The notes: generated by a model not told the origin, from the letters alone. Shown: positions 9,365-19,170, numbered from the stretch's first letter. The stretch is 64,000 nt of DNA from Pseudomonas putida (GCF_028682635.1 NZ_JANHLK010000012.1:158777-222776), one strand, 5' to 3'. Translations and numbers: made by a program.

Positions 9365-9796
9365 TTACTTGAAGGCACCTCTGTTTTGCGCGTTACGTAC
9401 CGACACTTGGTCATTCAGTGTCCAGAAGTCATACAGCACCCCCAGAAAGAACAACCCACCCGTCACCAGGTACAGCAATCCGCTGATCCACTTCCCCTGA
9501 TACATCCGGTGCACACCAAACACCCCGAGAAACGTCAGCAGGATCCACGCCACGTTGTATTCGATCGGCCCGGCGGTAAACCGCAGGTCCGCTTCACGGT
9601 CCATGGCCGGAATCAGGAACAGGTCGATCAACCAGCCGATCCCCAGCAAACCGAAGGTGAAAAACCAGATCGTCCCGGTTACCGGCTTGCCGTAATAAAA
9701 GCGATGAGCCCCGGTAAAGCCAAAAATCCACAGCAGGTAACCGATCACTTTACTGTGGGTATCCTGGTGCGGGACGGGCGCTTGATAGGTGTTCAT
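9365..9796 (-). CDS. TM2-domain membrane protein
   Basis: This 143-residue protein carries two TM2-type modules. The first spans about residues 15-65 (YLLWIFGFTGAHRFYYGKP, then GIGWLIDLFLIPAM); the second is at about 80-130 (LLTFLGVFGVHRMYQGKW, then LFFLGVLYDFWTLNDQV). Four hydrophobic helices are predicted. The G-x-HR-FY-GK pattern and the aspartate before W/LNDQ are TM2 signatures. The molecular function of bacterial TM2 proteins is not settled. The gene is a single unit, divergent from the NlpC/P60 gene. Confidence 0.85.
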   Translation of the reverse strand: MNTYQAPVPHQDTHSKVIGYLLWIFGFTGAHRFYYGKPVTGTIWFFTFGLLGIGWLIDLFLIPAMDREADLRFTAGPIEYNVAWILLTFLGVFGVHRMYQGKWISGLLYLVTGGLFFLGVLYDFWTLNDQVSVRNAQNRGAFK

Positions 9797-10045
9797 GGAT
9801 GACCTCGATTCACACGATAGATAAATATTCTTTAAATCTTTGTGACTTTTTTACGAGCAGCCGACGTATGGCACATGTTAGCGTCTCTCTCGCCAAACCC
9901 TTATAGCACTTGGCTTCTGTCCGACAATTGCGTCCATTCGCCGCTTATTTGGTTCCGTTGACCCCAAGGTTAATCGACCAACGGCCCCGGAAGGCACAAA
10001 AAAGCTGTTATAAAGTTGCGCGCCAACACATACGAGCCCTGCCTA
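9797..10045. other. Divergent intergenic spacer
   Basis: This 249-base spacer lies between the TM2 gene (minus) and the NlpC/P60 gene (plus). It is AT-richer near 9815-9860 (AAATATTCTTTAAATC), a likely promoter zone for one or both genes. I see no ORF, REP or strong palindrome in it. Confidence 0.5.
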
Positions 10046-10663
10046 ATGCGTCCATTTTTCAAGACATGGCTAACCATTTGCCTATTATTGCCACTGGCCG
10101 CCCACGCCACCAATCGTGAGCAACGTCTTCCGAACGTTAATGGTTACACCCAGAAATCCCATGCCGCTGCTCCTTCGAGCAAAAGCAAGAAATCGGTCAA
10201 ATCAGCTCCGCAGCTGGTCAGCAAAAGCAGCCTGGTGCCGCCAATGGGGACCAAGGAAAGCAGCAACGTGCTGAGCCGCGCCGTCAACGTCCTCGGTACA
10301 CCGTACCGCTGGGGTGGCAGCAGCCCGAGCAAAGGCTTCGACTGCAGCGGCCTGGTCAAATATGCGTTCAACGACGCCACGTTTGACCTGCCACGGACCT
10401 CCAATGCCATGGCCAGCGGTCACGGCGAGAAAGTCGATCGCAACGATTTGAAACCGGGCGACCTGATTTTCTTCAACATCAAGAGCCGTCGAGTCAATCA
10501 CGTTGCCATCTACCTGGGCAACGACCGCTTCATCCACGCACCACGCCGTGGCAAGTCGGTAAGCATCGACACCTTGAAGAAACCGTATTGGGAAAAGCAC
10601 TACGTAGTGGCCAAGCGGGTTCTGCCGAAAGAACAGAATGCGATGCGGGTTGTGCAGCGCTGA
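10046..10663 (+). CDS. Secreted NlpC/P60 peptidoglycan endopeptidase
   Basis: This 205-residue protein has a signal peptide (hydrophobic core about residues 9-19, cleavage probably after AHA). A Ser/Lys-rich linker follows to about residue 70, then an NlpC/P60 domain. The catalytic cysteine is C100 (GFDCSGLVKYAF), with histidines H152 (VNHVAIYLG) and H164 (RFIHAP), so the active site looks complete. It probably cleaves D-Glu-mDAP bonds in cell-wall peptides in the periplasm. The ATG at 10046 starts the signal peptide; an in-frame ATG at 10016 would lengthen it without need. Confidence 0.9.
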   Translation: MRPFFKTWLTICLLLPLAAHATNREQRLPNVNGYTQKSHAAAPSSKSKKSVKSAPQLVSKSSLVPPMGTKESSNVLSRAVNVLGTPYRWGGSSPSKGFDCSGLVKYAFNDATFDLPRTSNAMASGHGEKVDRNDLKPGDLIFFNIKSRRVNHVAIYLGNDRFIHAPRRGKSVSIDTLKKPYWEKHYVVAKRVLPKEQNAMRVVQR

Positions 10664-10673
10664 TTTGAAACAA

Positions 10674-10756
10674 GATCAAAAGATCGCAGCCTGCGGCAGC
10701 TCCTACACAGGGATTCGCGTTTCCCTGTAGGAGCTGCCGCAGGCTGCGATCTTTTG
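10674..10756. repeat. REPIN of the GATCGCAGCCTGCGGCAGC class
   Basis: Inverted arms 10674-10709 and 10723-10756 are almost identical to the copy at 5243-5325. It separates the convergent NlpC/P60 gene and pilT, and both transcripts would end in or near it. Confidence 0.9.
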
Positions 10757-10768
10757 CTTTTCCCCCCA

Positions 10769-11803
10769 TCAAAAATTATCCGGCGACCGCGCCTTCTCCC
10801 GCGCCTGATCGCGACTGACCAAACCCCTGGTTACCAGATCCTTCAAACTCATATCCAGCGTCTGCATCCCCAGCGACCCGCCCGACTGAATCGACGAATA
10901 CATCTGCGCCACCTTGTCTTCACGGATCAGGTTACGAATCGCCGACGTTCCCAGCATGATCTCGTGAGCCGCCACCCGACCACCCCCGATCTTCTTGACC
11001 AGGGTCTGGGACACCACCGCCAGCAACGATTCGGACAGCATTGAACGCACCATCGCCTTCTCGTCCCCCGGAAACACGTCGATGACCCGGTCGATGGTTT
11101 TCGCCGCCGAGGTCGTGTGCAGCGTGCCGAACACCAGGTGACCCGTCTCGGCAGCGGTCAACGCCAGGCGGATAGTCTCCAGGTCCCGCAGCTCCCCCAC
11201 CAGGATCACGTCCGGGTCTTCGCGAAGGGCCGAACGCAAGGCTGTGGCGAAACTGTGGGTATCGCGGTGGACTTCGCGCTGATTGATCAGGCATTTGCGC
11301 GATTCGTGGACGAACTCGATAGGGTCTTCAATCGTCAGGATGTGGTGATGGCGATGGCTGTTCAGGTAATCGATCATCGCTGCCAGAGTGGTGGACTTGC
11401 CGGACCCCGTCGGGCCTGTCACCAGCACCAGCCCGCGGGGTGCATCGGTCATCTTGTGAAACACTTCGCCCATGCCCAGCTCTTCCATGCTCCGGACCTT
11501 GGACGGGATCGTACGAAACACCGCACCAGCGCCTCGGCTCTGATTGAAGGCATTGACCCGGAAGCGCGCGATGCCGGGCACCTCAAAGGAAAAGTCGGTT
11601 TCCAGATGCTGTTCGAACGCCACCCGCTGGGTATCGTTCATGATGTCGTAGATCAGCGCCTGCACCTCCTTGTGCTCCAGGGCCGGCAAGTTGATGCGCC
11701 GCACGTCGCCATCGACGCGGATCATCGGCGGCAGGCCGGCCGACAAATGCAGGTCGGACGCGCCTTGTTTGGCGCTGAACGCCAGCAACTCAGTGATATC
11801 CAT
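10769..11803 (-). CDS. pilT: PilT, type IV pilus retraction ATPase
   Basis: PilT is the hexameric motor that depolymerises type IV pili. The 344-residue product has the family length and starts MDITELLAFSAKQGASDLHL. Walker A is GPTGSGKSTTLAAMIDYL at about residues 131-148, the Asp box follows (LTIEDPIEFVH), then a Walker B region (DVILVGELRDLETI), a His box (TGHLVFGTLHT) and the AIRNLIRE motif near the C-terminus. The upstream ORF extension overlaps yggS and is not used. No pilU follows; its usual place holds the REPIN and the NlpC gene. Confidence 0.96.
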   Translation of the reverse strand: MDITELLAFSAKQGASDLHLSAGLPPMIRVDGDVRRINLPALEHKEVQALIYDIMNDTQRVAFEQHLETDFSFEVPGIARFRVNAFNQSRGAGAVFRTIPSKVRSMEELGMGEVFHKMTDAPRGLVLVTGPTGSGKSTTLAAMIDYLNSHRHHHILTIEDPIEFVHESRKCLINQREVHRDTHSFATALRSALREDPDVILVGELRDLETIRLALTAAETGHLVFGTLHTTSAAKTIDRVIDVFPGDEKAMVRSMLSESLLAVVSQTLVKKIGGGRVAAHEIMLGTSAIRNLIREDKVAQMYSSIQSGGSLGMQTLDMSLKDLVTRGLVSRDQAREKARSPDNF

Positions 11804-11859
11804 AGCGCCCCTCAATTCCAGTAGAATGCCGCCAACCTCAGACCGCTGGCGCCTCTTGA

Positions 11860-12546
11860 ATGTCCACGATAGCAGACAACATTGAACAGGTTGGTTCACG
11901 CATTCGTGCCGCTGCCCTCGCTGCCCACCGCGATGAAAACAGCGTGCAGTTGCTGGCCGTGAGCAAGACCAAACCCGCCCAGGCGCTGCGTGAAGCCCAT
12001 GCCGCGGGCCTGCGCGACTTTGGTGAAAACTACCTGCAGGAAGCCCTGGGCAAGCAGCTTGAATTGACCGACCTGCCCTTGATCTGGCACTTCATCGGCC
12101 CCATTCAATCGAACAAGACTCGTGCAATCGCCGAGCACTTCGCCTGGGTGCATTCCGTGGATCGCCTGAAAATTGCACAACGCTTGTCCGAACAACGTCC
12201 CGCCGATCTGCCCCCCTTGAACATCTGCATCCAGGTCAACGTCAGTGGTGAAGCCAGCAAATCCGGCTGCACCCCGGCGGACCTGCCGGCCCTGGCCAAC
12301 GCCATCAGCGCCTTGCCGCGCCTGAAGTTGCGCGGGCTGATGGCGATTCCCGAGCCGACCGAAGATCGCGCCGCCCAGGATGCCGCTTTCGCTTCCGTGC
12401 AAAACCTGCAGGCCAGCCTGAATTTGCCACTCGACACACTTTCCATGGGCATGAGCCACGACCTCGAGTCGGCCATTGCCCAGGGCGCTACCTGGGTCCG
12501 TATCGGTACGGCCCTGTTTGGCGCCAGAGATTACGGTCAACCTTGA
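11860..12546 (+). CDS. yggS: YggS family PLP homeostasis protein
   Basis: This 228-residue PLP-binding protein of the PLPBP/YggS family balances free pyridoxal phosphate in the cytoplasm. The PLP lysine is K36 (LLAVSKTKP). The motifs FGENYLQEAL (about 57-66), WHFIGPIQSNKT (about 76-87) and MGMSHDLESAIAQGATWVRIGTALFG near the end are all present. It is divergent from pilT with only 56 bases between starts, so their promoters must overlap. It lies 22 bases before proC, the usual operon. Confidence 0.94.
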   Translation: MSTIADNIEQVGSRIRAAALAAHRDENSVQLLAVSKTKPAQALREAHAAGLRDFGENYLQEALGKQLELTDLPLIWHFIGPIQSNKTRAIAEHFAWVHSVDRLKIAQRLSEQRPADLPPLNICIQVNVSGEASKSGCTPADLPALANAISALPRLKLRGLMAIPEPTEDRAAQDAAFASVQNLQASLNLPLDTLSMGMSHDLESAIAQGATWVRIGTALFGARDYGQP

Positions 12547-12568
12547 CCCCATTTTATAAGGACCTGAC

Positions 12569-13387
12569 ATGAGCAAGACACGTATTGCCTTTATCGGTGC
12601 CGGCAACATGGCCGCCAGCCTGATCGGCGGCCTGCGGGCCAAAGGTCTGGAAGCGGCGCAGATCCGCGCCAGCGATCCGGGCGAAGAAACCCGTGCCCGC
12701 GTGAGCGCCGAACACGGCATCGAAGTGTTCGCCGACAACGCCGACGCCATCCAGGGCGCGGACGTGATCGTGCTCGCGGTGAAGCCCCAGGCGATGAAGG
12801 CTGTCTGCGAAGCCATTCGCCCAAGCCTGAAACCCGAGCAACTGGTAGTGTCGATCGCCGCCGGCATCACCTGCGCCAGCATGAACAACTGGCTCGGCGC
12901 CCAGCCGATCGTGCGCTGCATGCCCAACACCCCGGCGCTGTTGCGTCAGGGCGTGAGCGGTCTGTTCGCCACCGCCCAGGTGAGCGCCGAGCAGCGCCAG
13001 CAAGCCCAGGAACTGCTGTCGGCCGTTGGCGTTGCCCTGTGGCTGGCCGAGGAACAGCAGCTGGATGCGGTCACTGCCGTGTCGGGCTCGGGCCCTGCGT
13101 ACTTCTTCCTGCTGATCGAAGCCATGACCGCCGCTGGCGTCAAACTCGGCCTGCCGGCAGACATCGCCGCTCAACTGACGCTGCAGACCGCCCTGGGCGC
13201 CGCCCACATGGCAGTGTCCAGCGACGTCGACGCCGCCGAGCTGCGTCGCCGCGTGACTTCGCCTGCGGGCACCACGGAAGCCGCGATCAAATCGTTCCAG
13301 GCCAACGGCTTCGAAGCACTGGTGGAAAAAGCCCTGGGCGCCGCCGCGCACCGCTCGGCCGAGATGGCTGAGCAACTCGGTCGCTAA
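12569..13387 (+). CDS. proC: Pyrroline-5-carboxylate reductase
   Basis: ProC reduces pyrroline-5-carboxylate to proline with NAD(P)H. This 272-residue enzyme has the Rossmann motif FIGAGNMAASLIGGL at about residues 8-22 and VRCMPNTPAL at about 114-123. The C-terminal dimer domain is at about 165-270 (AVSGSGPAYFF, then LRRRVTSPAGTTEAAI). The start follows TATAAGGACCTGAC. It is co-directional with yggS and yggT. Confidence 0.95.
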   Translation: MSKTRIAFIGAGNMAASLIGGLRAKGLEAAQIRASDPGEETRARVSAEHGIEVFADNADAIQGADVIVLAVKPQAMKAVCEAIRPSLKPEQLVVSIAAGITCASMNNWLGAQPIVRCMPNTPALLRQGVSGLFATAQVSAEQRQQAQELLSAVGVALWLAEEQQLDAVTAVSGSGPAYFFLLIEAMTAAGVKLGLPADIAAQLTLQTALGAAHMAVSSDVDAAELRRRVTSPAGTTEAAIKSFQANGFEALVEKALGAAAHRSAEMAEQLGR

Positions 13388-13411
13388 TCAGCACTTAATA
13401 AGGAATCAACA

Positions 13412-13999
13412 ATGCTCGGACTCAATGACGCTGCCATTTTTGTGATCCAGACCCTGGGCAGCCTGTATCTCTTGATCGTGTTGCTGCGTTTCATCCTGCA
13501 ATTGGTGCGGGCGAACTTCTACAACCCGCTCTGCCAATTCGCCGTAAAAGCTACTCAACCGCTGCTCAAGCCACTGCGCCGGGTGATCCCGAGCATGTTC
13601 GGCCTGGACATGTCCTCGCTGGTGCTGGCCCTGATCGTGCAAATGGCGCTGTTCGCGGTCATCCTGCTGCTCAGTGGCTACTCGGTCGACGTGCTGTTCC
13701 TGGCACCCTGGGCGCTGATCGGCATCTTCGCGCTGTTCTTGAAGATCCTGTTCTGGGCGATGATCATCAGCGTGATCCTGTCCTGGGTTGCTCCGGGCAG
13801 CCACAACCCGGGCGCCGAACTGGTCCAGCAGATCACCGAGCCGGTACTGGCTCCGTTCCGCCGGATCATCCCGAACCTGGGCGGTCTCGACATCTCGCCG
13901 ATCTTCGCCTTCATCGCGCTGCAATTGCTGCAGAGCTGGCTGATTCCGCGCCTGGCGTACTACGCGCTGATGCCGAAGGAATTGTTTGGCCTGATCTAA
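13412..13999 (+). CDS. YggT family membrane protein
   Basis: This 195-residue integral membrane protein contains two YggT modules. Helices lie at about residues 10-30, 70-95, 100-125 and 165-190, with the repeated pattern NP...RVIPS and EPVLAPFRRIIPNLGGLDISPIFAFI. The family is associated with osmotic-shock uptake and with organising membranes in other bacteria; the role here is not established. It lies 24 bases after proC and is probably the last gene of the yggS-proC-yggT unit. Confidence 0.9.
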   Translation: MLGLNDAAIFVIQTLGSLYLLIVLLRFILQLVRANFYNPLCQFAVKATQPLLKPLRRVIPSMFGLDMSSLVLALIVQMALFAVILLLSGYSVDVLFLAPWALIGIFALFLKILFWAMIISVILSWVAPGSHNPGAELVQQITEPVLAPFRRIIPNLGGLDISPIFAFIALQLLQSWLIPRLAYYALMPKELFGLI

Positions 14000-14015
14000 T
14001 ACCGCGTTATCGTTC

Positions 14016-14079
14016 TTCGCGAGCAAGCCCGCTCCCACATTGGAATGCGTTCCCCTGTGGGAGCGGGCTTGCTCGCGAA
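14016..14079. repeat. REPIN after yggT
   Basis: Perfect inverted arms of the GCGAGCAAGCCCGCTCCCACA class lie at 14016-14039 and 14056-14079. It separates the yggS unit from metX and may end transcription. Confidence 0.9.
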
Positions 14080-14182
14080 TGGCGCACCTCGGTCCAATTG
14101 AAATAAATCAGGCCCGGCCTTTGCTTGCCGCTAACCCCACCGGTCTTTAGACTTACGCCTCATTTCAACGAGAGCAGGGTCG

Positions 14183-15322
14183 ATGCCAGCTGCCTTTCCC
14201 CCCGATTCTGTTGGTCTGGTGACGCCGCAAGTGGCGCACTTCAGCGAAGCCCTGGCCTTGGCCTGCGGCCGCTCGCTCCCGGCCTACGACCTGGTTTACG
14301 AGACCTACGGCACCCTGAACGCCACGGCGAGCAACGCCGTGCTGATCTGCCACGCCTTGTCCGGCCACCACCATGCGGCGGGCTATCACAACCCCGACGA
14401 CCGTAAACCCGGTTGGTGGGACAGCTGCATCGGACCCGGCAAGCCCATCGACACCAGCAAGTTCTTCGTGGTCAGCCTGAACAACCTTGGCGGCTGCAAT
14501 GGCTCTACCGGCCCGAGCAGCATCAACCCGGAGACCGGCAAGCCGTTCGGCGCGGACTTCCCGGTATTGACCGTGGAAGACTGGGTGCACAGCCAGGCGC
14601 GCCTGGCCGATCGCCTCGGCATTGCCCAATTTGCCGCGGTGATCGGCGGCAGCCTCGGCGGCATGCAGGCGATGCAATGGAGCATCACTTACCCCGAGCG
14701 CATCCGCCATTGCGTGGCGATCGCCTCGGCCCCCAAGCTGTCGGCGCAGAACATCGCCTTCAACGAAGTGGCACGCCAGGCGATTCTCACCGACCCGGAA
14801 TTTCACGGCGGTTCTTTCCAGGAACACAGCGTGATCCCCAAGCGCGGGCTGATGCTGGCGCGCATGGTCGGGCACATCACCTACCTGTCCGACGACTCCA
14901 TGGGCGAGAAATTCGGTCGCGGCCTGAAAAGCGAGAAGCTCAACTACGACTTCCACAGCGTCGAGTTCCAGGTCGAAAGCTACCTGCGTTATCAAGGTGA
15001 AGAGTTCTCCGGGCGTTTCGATGCCAACACTTACCTGCTGATGACCAAGGCCCTGGACTACTTCGACCCGGCGGCCAACTTCGACGATGACCTGGCGAAA
15101 ACCTTCGCCGGCGCCACTGCCAAGTTCTGCGTGATGTCGTTCACCACCGACTGGCGCTTCTCCCCTGCCCGCTCGCGGGAACTGGTGGACGCGCTGATGG
15201 CCGCGCGCAAAGACGTCTGCTACCTGGAAATCGACGCGCCGCAGGGCCACGACGCCTTCCTGATTCCGATCCCGCGCTACCTGCAGGCGTTCGGCAATTA
15301 CATGAACCGCATTACGTTGTGA
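14183..15322 (+). CDS. metX: Homoserine O-succinyltransferase (MetX family)
   Basis: This 379-residue alpha/beta-hydrolase-fold acyltransferase activates homoserine for methionine synthesis. The nucleophile is in [13 protein letters not shown] (about residues 155-167), the oxyanion region is [12 protein letters not shown], and the histidine lies in the late QGHDAFLIP. Pseudomonas members use succinyl-CoA although the fold is that of MetX acetyltransferases; I infer the substrate from the genus. It is followed after 7 bases by metW, which is needed for full activity in some relatives. Confidence 0.94.
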   Translation: MPAAFPPDSVGLVTPQVAHFSEALALACGRSLPAYDLVYETYGTLNATASNAVLICHALSGHHHAAGYHNPDDRKPGWWDSCIGPGKPIDTSKFFVVSLNNLGGCNGSTGPSSINPETGKPFGADFPVLTVEDWVHSQARLADRLGIAQFAAVIGGSLGGMQAMQWSITYPERIRHCVAIASAPKLSAQNIAFNEVARQAILTDPEFHGGSFQEHSVIPKRGLMLARMVGHITYLSDDSMGEKFGRGLKSEKLNYDFHSVEFQVESYLRYQGEEFSGRFDANTYLLMTKALDYFDPAANFDDDLAKTFAGATAKFCVMSFTTDWRFSPARSRELVDALMAARKDVCYLEIDAPQGHDAFLIPIPRYLQAFGNYMNRITL

Positions 15323-15329
15323 GATAGCC

Positions 15330-15950
15330 ATGAGAGCTGATCTGGAAATCATCCAGGAATGGATCCCCGCCGGTAGCCGCGTGCTCGACCTCGGTTGCGG
15401 CGATGGCGAGCTGCTGACCTGGCTGCGCGACAACAAGCAGGTCACCGGCTACGGCCTGGAAAACGACGCGGACAACATCGCCGAGTGCGTGGCCAAGGGC
15501 ATCAACGTCATCGAGCAGGACCTGGACAAGGGCCTGGGCAACTTTGCCAGCAACAGCTTCGACATCGTGGTCATGACCCAGGCGCTGCAAGCAGTGCACT
15601 ACCCGGACAAGATCCTCGAGGAAATGCTGCGGGTCGGCCGCCAGTGCATCATCACCTTCCCCAATTTCGGTCACTGGCGCTGCCGCTGGTACCTGGCGAG
15701 CAAGGGCCGGATGCCGGTTTCCGAGTTCCTGCCCTACACCTGGTACAACACGCCGAACATTCACTTCTGCACCTTCGCGGATTTTGAAGCCTTGTGTCGC
15801 GAACGTGAGGCCAAGGTCATTGATCGGCTGGCCGTGGATCAACAGCATCGGCACGGGTGGGCCAGTAAGCTATGGCCTAATCTGTTAGGTGAGATCGGTA
15901 TTTACCGCGTCAGCAGTCCGGGGCTTGCAGACCACAAGGTCGCGGTCTGA
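15330..15950 (+). CDS. metW: MetW, methionine biosynthesis protein
   Basis: This 206-residue Rossmann-fold protein of the MetW family has a SAM-binding-like motif VLDLGCGDGELLTWL at about residues 19-33 and FDIVVMTQALQAVHYP at about 77-92. MetW works with MetX in homoserine acylation in several proteobacteria. The start at 15330 follows the metX stop closely, so the two are co-transcribed. Confidence 0.94.
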   Translation: MRADLEIIQEWIPAGSRVLDLGCGDGELLTWLRDNKQVTGYGLENDADNIAECVAKGINVIEQDLDKGLGNFASNSFDIVVMTQALQAVHYPDKILEEMLRVGRQCIITFPNFGHWRCRWYLASKGRMPVSEFLPYTWYNTPNIHFCTFADFEALCREREAKVIDRLAVDQQHRHGWASKLWPNLLGEIGIYRVSSPGLADHKVAV

Positions 15951-15976
15951 ATCACCACATTTCGAGGAGAACGAAC

Positions 15977-16411
15977 ATGGGTCGTCTAGCGCTGCTTCTA
16001 CTCACCGCCTGCCTGAGCGTCACGGCCATGGCCGCCGATGCGATCAAAGGTGATCGTCAGGAAAAATTCGGCGACGTGACGGTGCACTACAACACCTTCA
16101 ACTCCACGTTCCTGACGCCGGACATCGCCAAGGCCGCAGAGCTCACCCGCAGCAAGAACCAGGGCGTGATCAACGTTTCGGTGCTCAAGGACGGCAAGCC
16201 GCAGATGGCTCAGGTCAGCGGTACGGTCAAAGACCTGACCAGCCAGAGTGTGAACCTGAACTTCCGCCAGATCACCGAACAAGGCGCGATCTACTACATC
16301 GCCCAATTCCCGGTGGAGCAGCAGGAAACCCGCACCTTCGACATAAAGGTGCAGACCGGTGACAAAATCAACACCATCAATTTCAACCAAGAGCTCTTCC
16401 CCGGCGAATGA
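15977..16411 (+). CDS. DUF4426 exported protein
   Basis: This 144-residue protein has a clear signal peptide (residues 1-20, cleaved about AMA-AD). A small beta-rich domain (DUF4426) follows, with [18 protein letters not shown] and [11 protein letters not shown]. It is periplasmic and its function is unknown. It begins after GAGGAGAACGAAC. Its end overlaps the rdgB start by four bases, so it is translationally coupled to rdgB. Confidence 0.85.
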   Translation: MGRLALLLLTACLSVTAMAADAIKGDRQEKFGDVTVHYNTFNSTFLTPDIAKAAELTRSKNQGVINVSVLKDGKPQMAQVSGTVKDLTSQSVNLNFRQITEQGAIYYIAQFPVEQQETRTFDIKVQTGDKINTINFNQELFPGE

Positions 16412-17004
16412 TCAACTTCACGCAACTCGTACTGGCCAGCCACAACGCCGGCAAACTCAAGGAACTCCAGGCCATGCTCGGCGAGTCGGTGCAACTGCGC
16501 TCGATCGGCGAGTTCAGCAGCGTGGAGCCTGAAGAAACCGGCCTGTCGTTCGTCGAGAACGCCATCCTCAAGGCCCGCAATGCCGCGCGCATTTCCGGCC
16601 TGCCGGCCCTGGCCGACGATTCCGGGCTGGCGGTGGATTTCCTCGGCGGTGCGCCGGGCATCTACTCGGCGCGTTATGCCGATGGCAAGGGCGATGCGGC
16701 GAACAACGCCAAGCTGCTCGACGTGTTGAAGGACGTGCCTGAAGCCGAACGCGGCGCGCAGTTCGTCTGCGTGCTGGCGCTGGTAAGGCACGCCGACGAT
16801 CCGCTGCCGATTCTCTGCGAAGGCCTGTGGCACGGGCGCATCCTGACCCAGGCCAGCGGCGAACACGGTTTTGGCTACGACCCGCTGTTCTGGGTGCCGG
16901 AGCGTGATTGCTCCAGCGCCGAGTTGAGCCCGGCCGACAAGAACCGGATCAGCCACCGCGCCCGTGCAATGGATCTGCTGCGCCAGCGCCTGGGCTTGAA
17001 ATGA
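16408..17004 (+). CDS. rdgB: RdgB/HAM1, dITP/XTP pyrophosphatase
   Basis: This 198-residue enzyme removes non-canonical purine triphosphates (dITP, XTP) from the nucleotide pool. Signature motifs are [12 protein letters not shown] at about residues 8-19, [26 protein letters not shown] at about 66-91, and [13 protein letters not shown] late. ATGA overlaps tie it to the DUF4426 gene before it and to hemW after it. Confidence 0.95.
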   Translation: MINFTQLVLASHNAGKLKELQAMLGESVQLRSIGEFSSVEPEETGLSFVENAILKARNAARISGLPALADDSGLAVDFLGGAPGIYSARYADGKGDAANNAKLLDVLKDVPEAERGAQFVCVLALVRHADDPLPILCEGLWHGRILTQASGEHGFGYDPLFWVPERDCSSAELSPADKNRISHRARAMDLLRQRLGLK

Positions 17005-18206
17005 CCCGTGAATCCTCCGCGTCGCCGCTGATCTTCGGCGGCGCCGCACAATCGCCTCGGGCCGCCCTGCCGGTGCTGCCGCCCCTGGCGCTGTACATCC
17101 ACATCCCGTGGTGCGTACGCAAATGCCCCTATTGCGACTTCAACTCCCACACCGCCAGCCCCGTGCTGCCGGAAGAAGAGTATGTCGACGCATTGCTGGC
17201 CGACCTCGACCAGGACCTGCACGCCGTTTATGGCCGAGAGCTGAGCTCGATCTTCTTTGGCGGCGGCACGCCTAGCCTGTTCAGCGCCCAGGCCCTTGGG
17301 CGCCTGCTCAAAGGCGTAGAACAGCGCATCCCGTTTGCCCACGACATCGAAATCACCCTGGAAGCCAACCCCGGTACGTTCGAGCAAGAGAAGTTCGTTG
17401 CCTACCGCGCGCTGGGCATCAATCGCCTGTCGATCGGCATCCAGAGCTTTCAACAAGAAAAGCTCGAGGCCCTGGGTCGCATCCACAACGGTGACGAAGC
17501 GGTGCGCGCCGCCGGCATGGCCCGTCAGGCCGGGTTCGACAACTTCAACCTGGACCTGATGCACGGCTTGCCCGATCAATCCCTGGATGACGCCCTGAGC
17601 GACCTGCGCCAGGCCATCGCCCTGAAGCCGACGCACCTGTCCTGGTATCAGCTGACCCTGGAACCCAACACCGTGTTCTGGAACCAGCCACCGACGCTGC
17701 CGGAAGACGACACCCTGTGGGATATCCAGGAAGCCGGGCAGGCGCTGCTGGCCGAACACGGTTACGCGCAATACGAAGTCTCCGCCTACGCCCAGCCCGG
17801 GCGCCCGGCGCGGCACAATCTCAATTACTGGAGTTTTGGCGACTTCATCGGCATCGGTGCCGGCGCCCACGGCAAGCTGAGCCATCCGGACGGCCGTATC
17901 GTGCGCACCTGGAAGACCCGCTTGCCGAAGGATTACCTGAATCCGGCGAAAAGCTTCCAGGCCGGCGAGAAAGCGCTGACCAATGACGAGATGCCGTTCG
18001 AGTTCCTGATGAACGCCCTGCGCCTGACGGCCGGGGTCGAGGCGCGGCTGTACCCGGAACGCACCGGAATGTCCCTGGAAAGCCTCGCCAAAAGCCGTCG
18101 CGAAGCCGAACAAAGCGGCCTGTTGCAGGTCGAACCGTCACGTCTGGCGGCTACCGAGCGCGGACAACTCTTCCTCAACGACTTGCTGCAGAAATTTCTG
18201 AGCTGA
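17001..18206 (+). CDS. hemW: HemW, radical SAM heme chaperone
   Basis: This 401-residue radical SAM protein has the cluster cysteines C38, C42 and C45 in [14 protein letters not shown]. The residue after CD is F rather than C, which marks HemW rather than the oxidase Hem[11 protein letters not shown] (about residues 86-95) and IGIQSF follow, and the HemN C-terminal domain is present. It probably inserts heme into target proteins and is not a coproporphyrinogen oxidase. The ATG at 17001 overlaps the rdgB stop. Confidence 0.93.
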   Translation: MTRESSASPLIFGGAAQSPRAALPVLPPLALYIHIPWCVRKCPYCDFNSHTASPVLPEEEYVDALLADLDQDLHAVYGRELSSIFFGGGTPSLFSAQALGRLLKGVEQRIPFAHDIEITLEANPGTFEQEKFVAYRALGINRLSIGIQSFQQEKLEALGRIHNGDEAVRAAGMARQAGFDNFNLDLMHGLPDQSLDDALSDLRQAIALKPTHLSWYQLTLEPNTVFWNQPPTLPEDDTLWDIQEAGQALLAEHGYAQYEVSAYAQPGRPARHNLNYWSFGDFIGIGAGAHGKLSHPDGRIVRTWKTRLPKDYLNPAKSFQAGEKALTNDEMPFEFLMNALRLTAGVEARLYPERTGMSLESLAKSRREAEQSGLLQVEPSRLAATERGQLFLNDLLQKFLS

Positions 18207-18228
18207 TTTCAGCCTTAAGGGAAAACGA

Positions 18229-18552
18229 ATGGATTTGGTACTCGACCTGCTCGCCACCGCGTCTCGCTGGAGCCGCAGCAACCTCTCGGAAATCGCCCTC
18301 GCCCTGGTAGGTTGCCTGCTGGTGTTGTTCGGTGCGGACTTCAAAGGCTGGGTCGAGCAACGCCTGGGCAGCATCGCCGGCGCCTTGCGCGTACCGCTGA
18401 TGTCCCTGCTGTGCATGATCGGCAGCGGTGCGGCGCTGATCTATGCCACGCCGTGGATCGTCAAGGGTTTGAGCCAGTTCAACAACTACAGCCTGGCGCC
18501 GGTGTTGTTGGTGGTACTGGTGCTGATTGGCGTAGTCGCCGACCGCCGCTAA
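18229..18552 (+). CDS. DUF3392 membrane protein
   Basis: This 107-residue inner-membrane protein has three hydrophobic helices (about residues 20-37, 55-77, 85-104). It matches the DUF3392 family (LSEIALALVGCLLVLFGADF). Function is unknown. It lies 22 bases after hemW and is probably the last gene of the DUF4426-rdgB-hemW operon. Its last four bases overlap the end of the convergent Lrp/AsnC gene. Confidence 0.85.
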   Translation: MDLVLDLLATASRWSRSNLSEIALALVGCLLVLFGADFKGWVEQRLGSIAGALRVPLMSLLCMIGSGAALIYATPWIVKGLSQFNNYSLAPVLLVVLVLIGVVADRR

Positions 18553-19001
18553 AGCGGCGGCAACTTGCGCTCCATTGCTTTGATCAACGACGTATGAGTT
18601 GCTGCCATTGGCGCAAAACGGCATAGCAGTTCGTCTAGATGGTCGACTGAGCGCAGATACATCACGCAGACAAAGTCGTCTTCCCCCGTCACCTTGTAAA
18701 AGGTGACGCACTCCTCCGCCTCCCTGAGTAGCTGCTCCACCGTTTGCATCTGACCGGGATTGGAGCGCATCCGAACAATCATCTGCAGCCGATATCCGAC
18801 CACCTCGGGATCGACATCGACGCAGTAACCCTTGATTGCAGTCCTCTCCAAGTGCCGAAGTCGCTCCCCGCAACTGGGTGCAGACAGGCCAACCTGCCGG
18901 CTCAATGCTTTCACCGACAACCTGGCATTACTATTCAGTGCAGTGATGATCGATTTGTCGAGCGGGTCAAGTACCGCCTCTTTTTTAATAAGTTTTTTCA
19001 T
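18549..19001 (-). CDS. Lrp/AsnC family transcriptional regulator
   Basis: This 150-residue regulator has an N-terminal helix-turn-helix at about residues 13-60 (LDPLDKSIITALNSNARLSVKALSRQVGLSAPSCGERLRHLE). The RAM ligand-binding domain is at about 75-145, with VTGEDDFVCVMYL. It probably senses an amino acid. It points away from a broken SHMT-like gene and a LysE exporter, an arrangement often seen for amino-acid export control. Base composition here is AT-richer than the flanks. Confidence 0.87.
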   Translation of the reverse strand: MKKLIKKEAVLDPLDKSIITALNSNARLSVKALSRQVGLSAPSCGERLRHLERTAIKGYCVDVDPEVVGYRLQMIVRMRSNPGQMQTVEQLLREAEECVTFYKVTGEDDFVCVMYLRSVDHLDELLCRFAPMAATHTSLIKAMERKLPPL

Positions 19002-19170
19002 TCTGATGGCCTTCTGAAAACAGGTCTATGAAGGAGAACTCGTTGATCTTGTCGCATGCCAATGGAATTCATAGCACGTCGTCGGCTGTACTCATACACT
19101 CAAAAAACCGCCAAACAGCGTTATAGAAAAATACTACATAAAAATCGGAATGAGATGACGAGGTATCAAA
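19002..19170. promoter_or_regulatory. AT-rich divergent control region
   Basis: The region between the Lrp/AsnC gene and the SHMT-like remnant is AT-rich (for example ATAGAAAAATACTACATAAAAATC at 19121-19144). It is the natural place for the regulator's own promoter and its target. No single operator can be assigned by eye. Confidence 0.4.
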
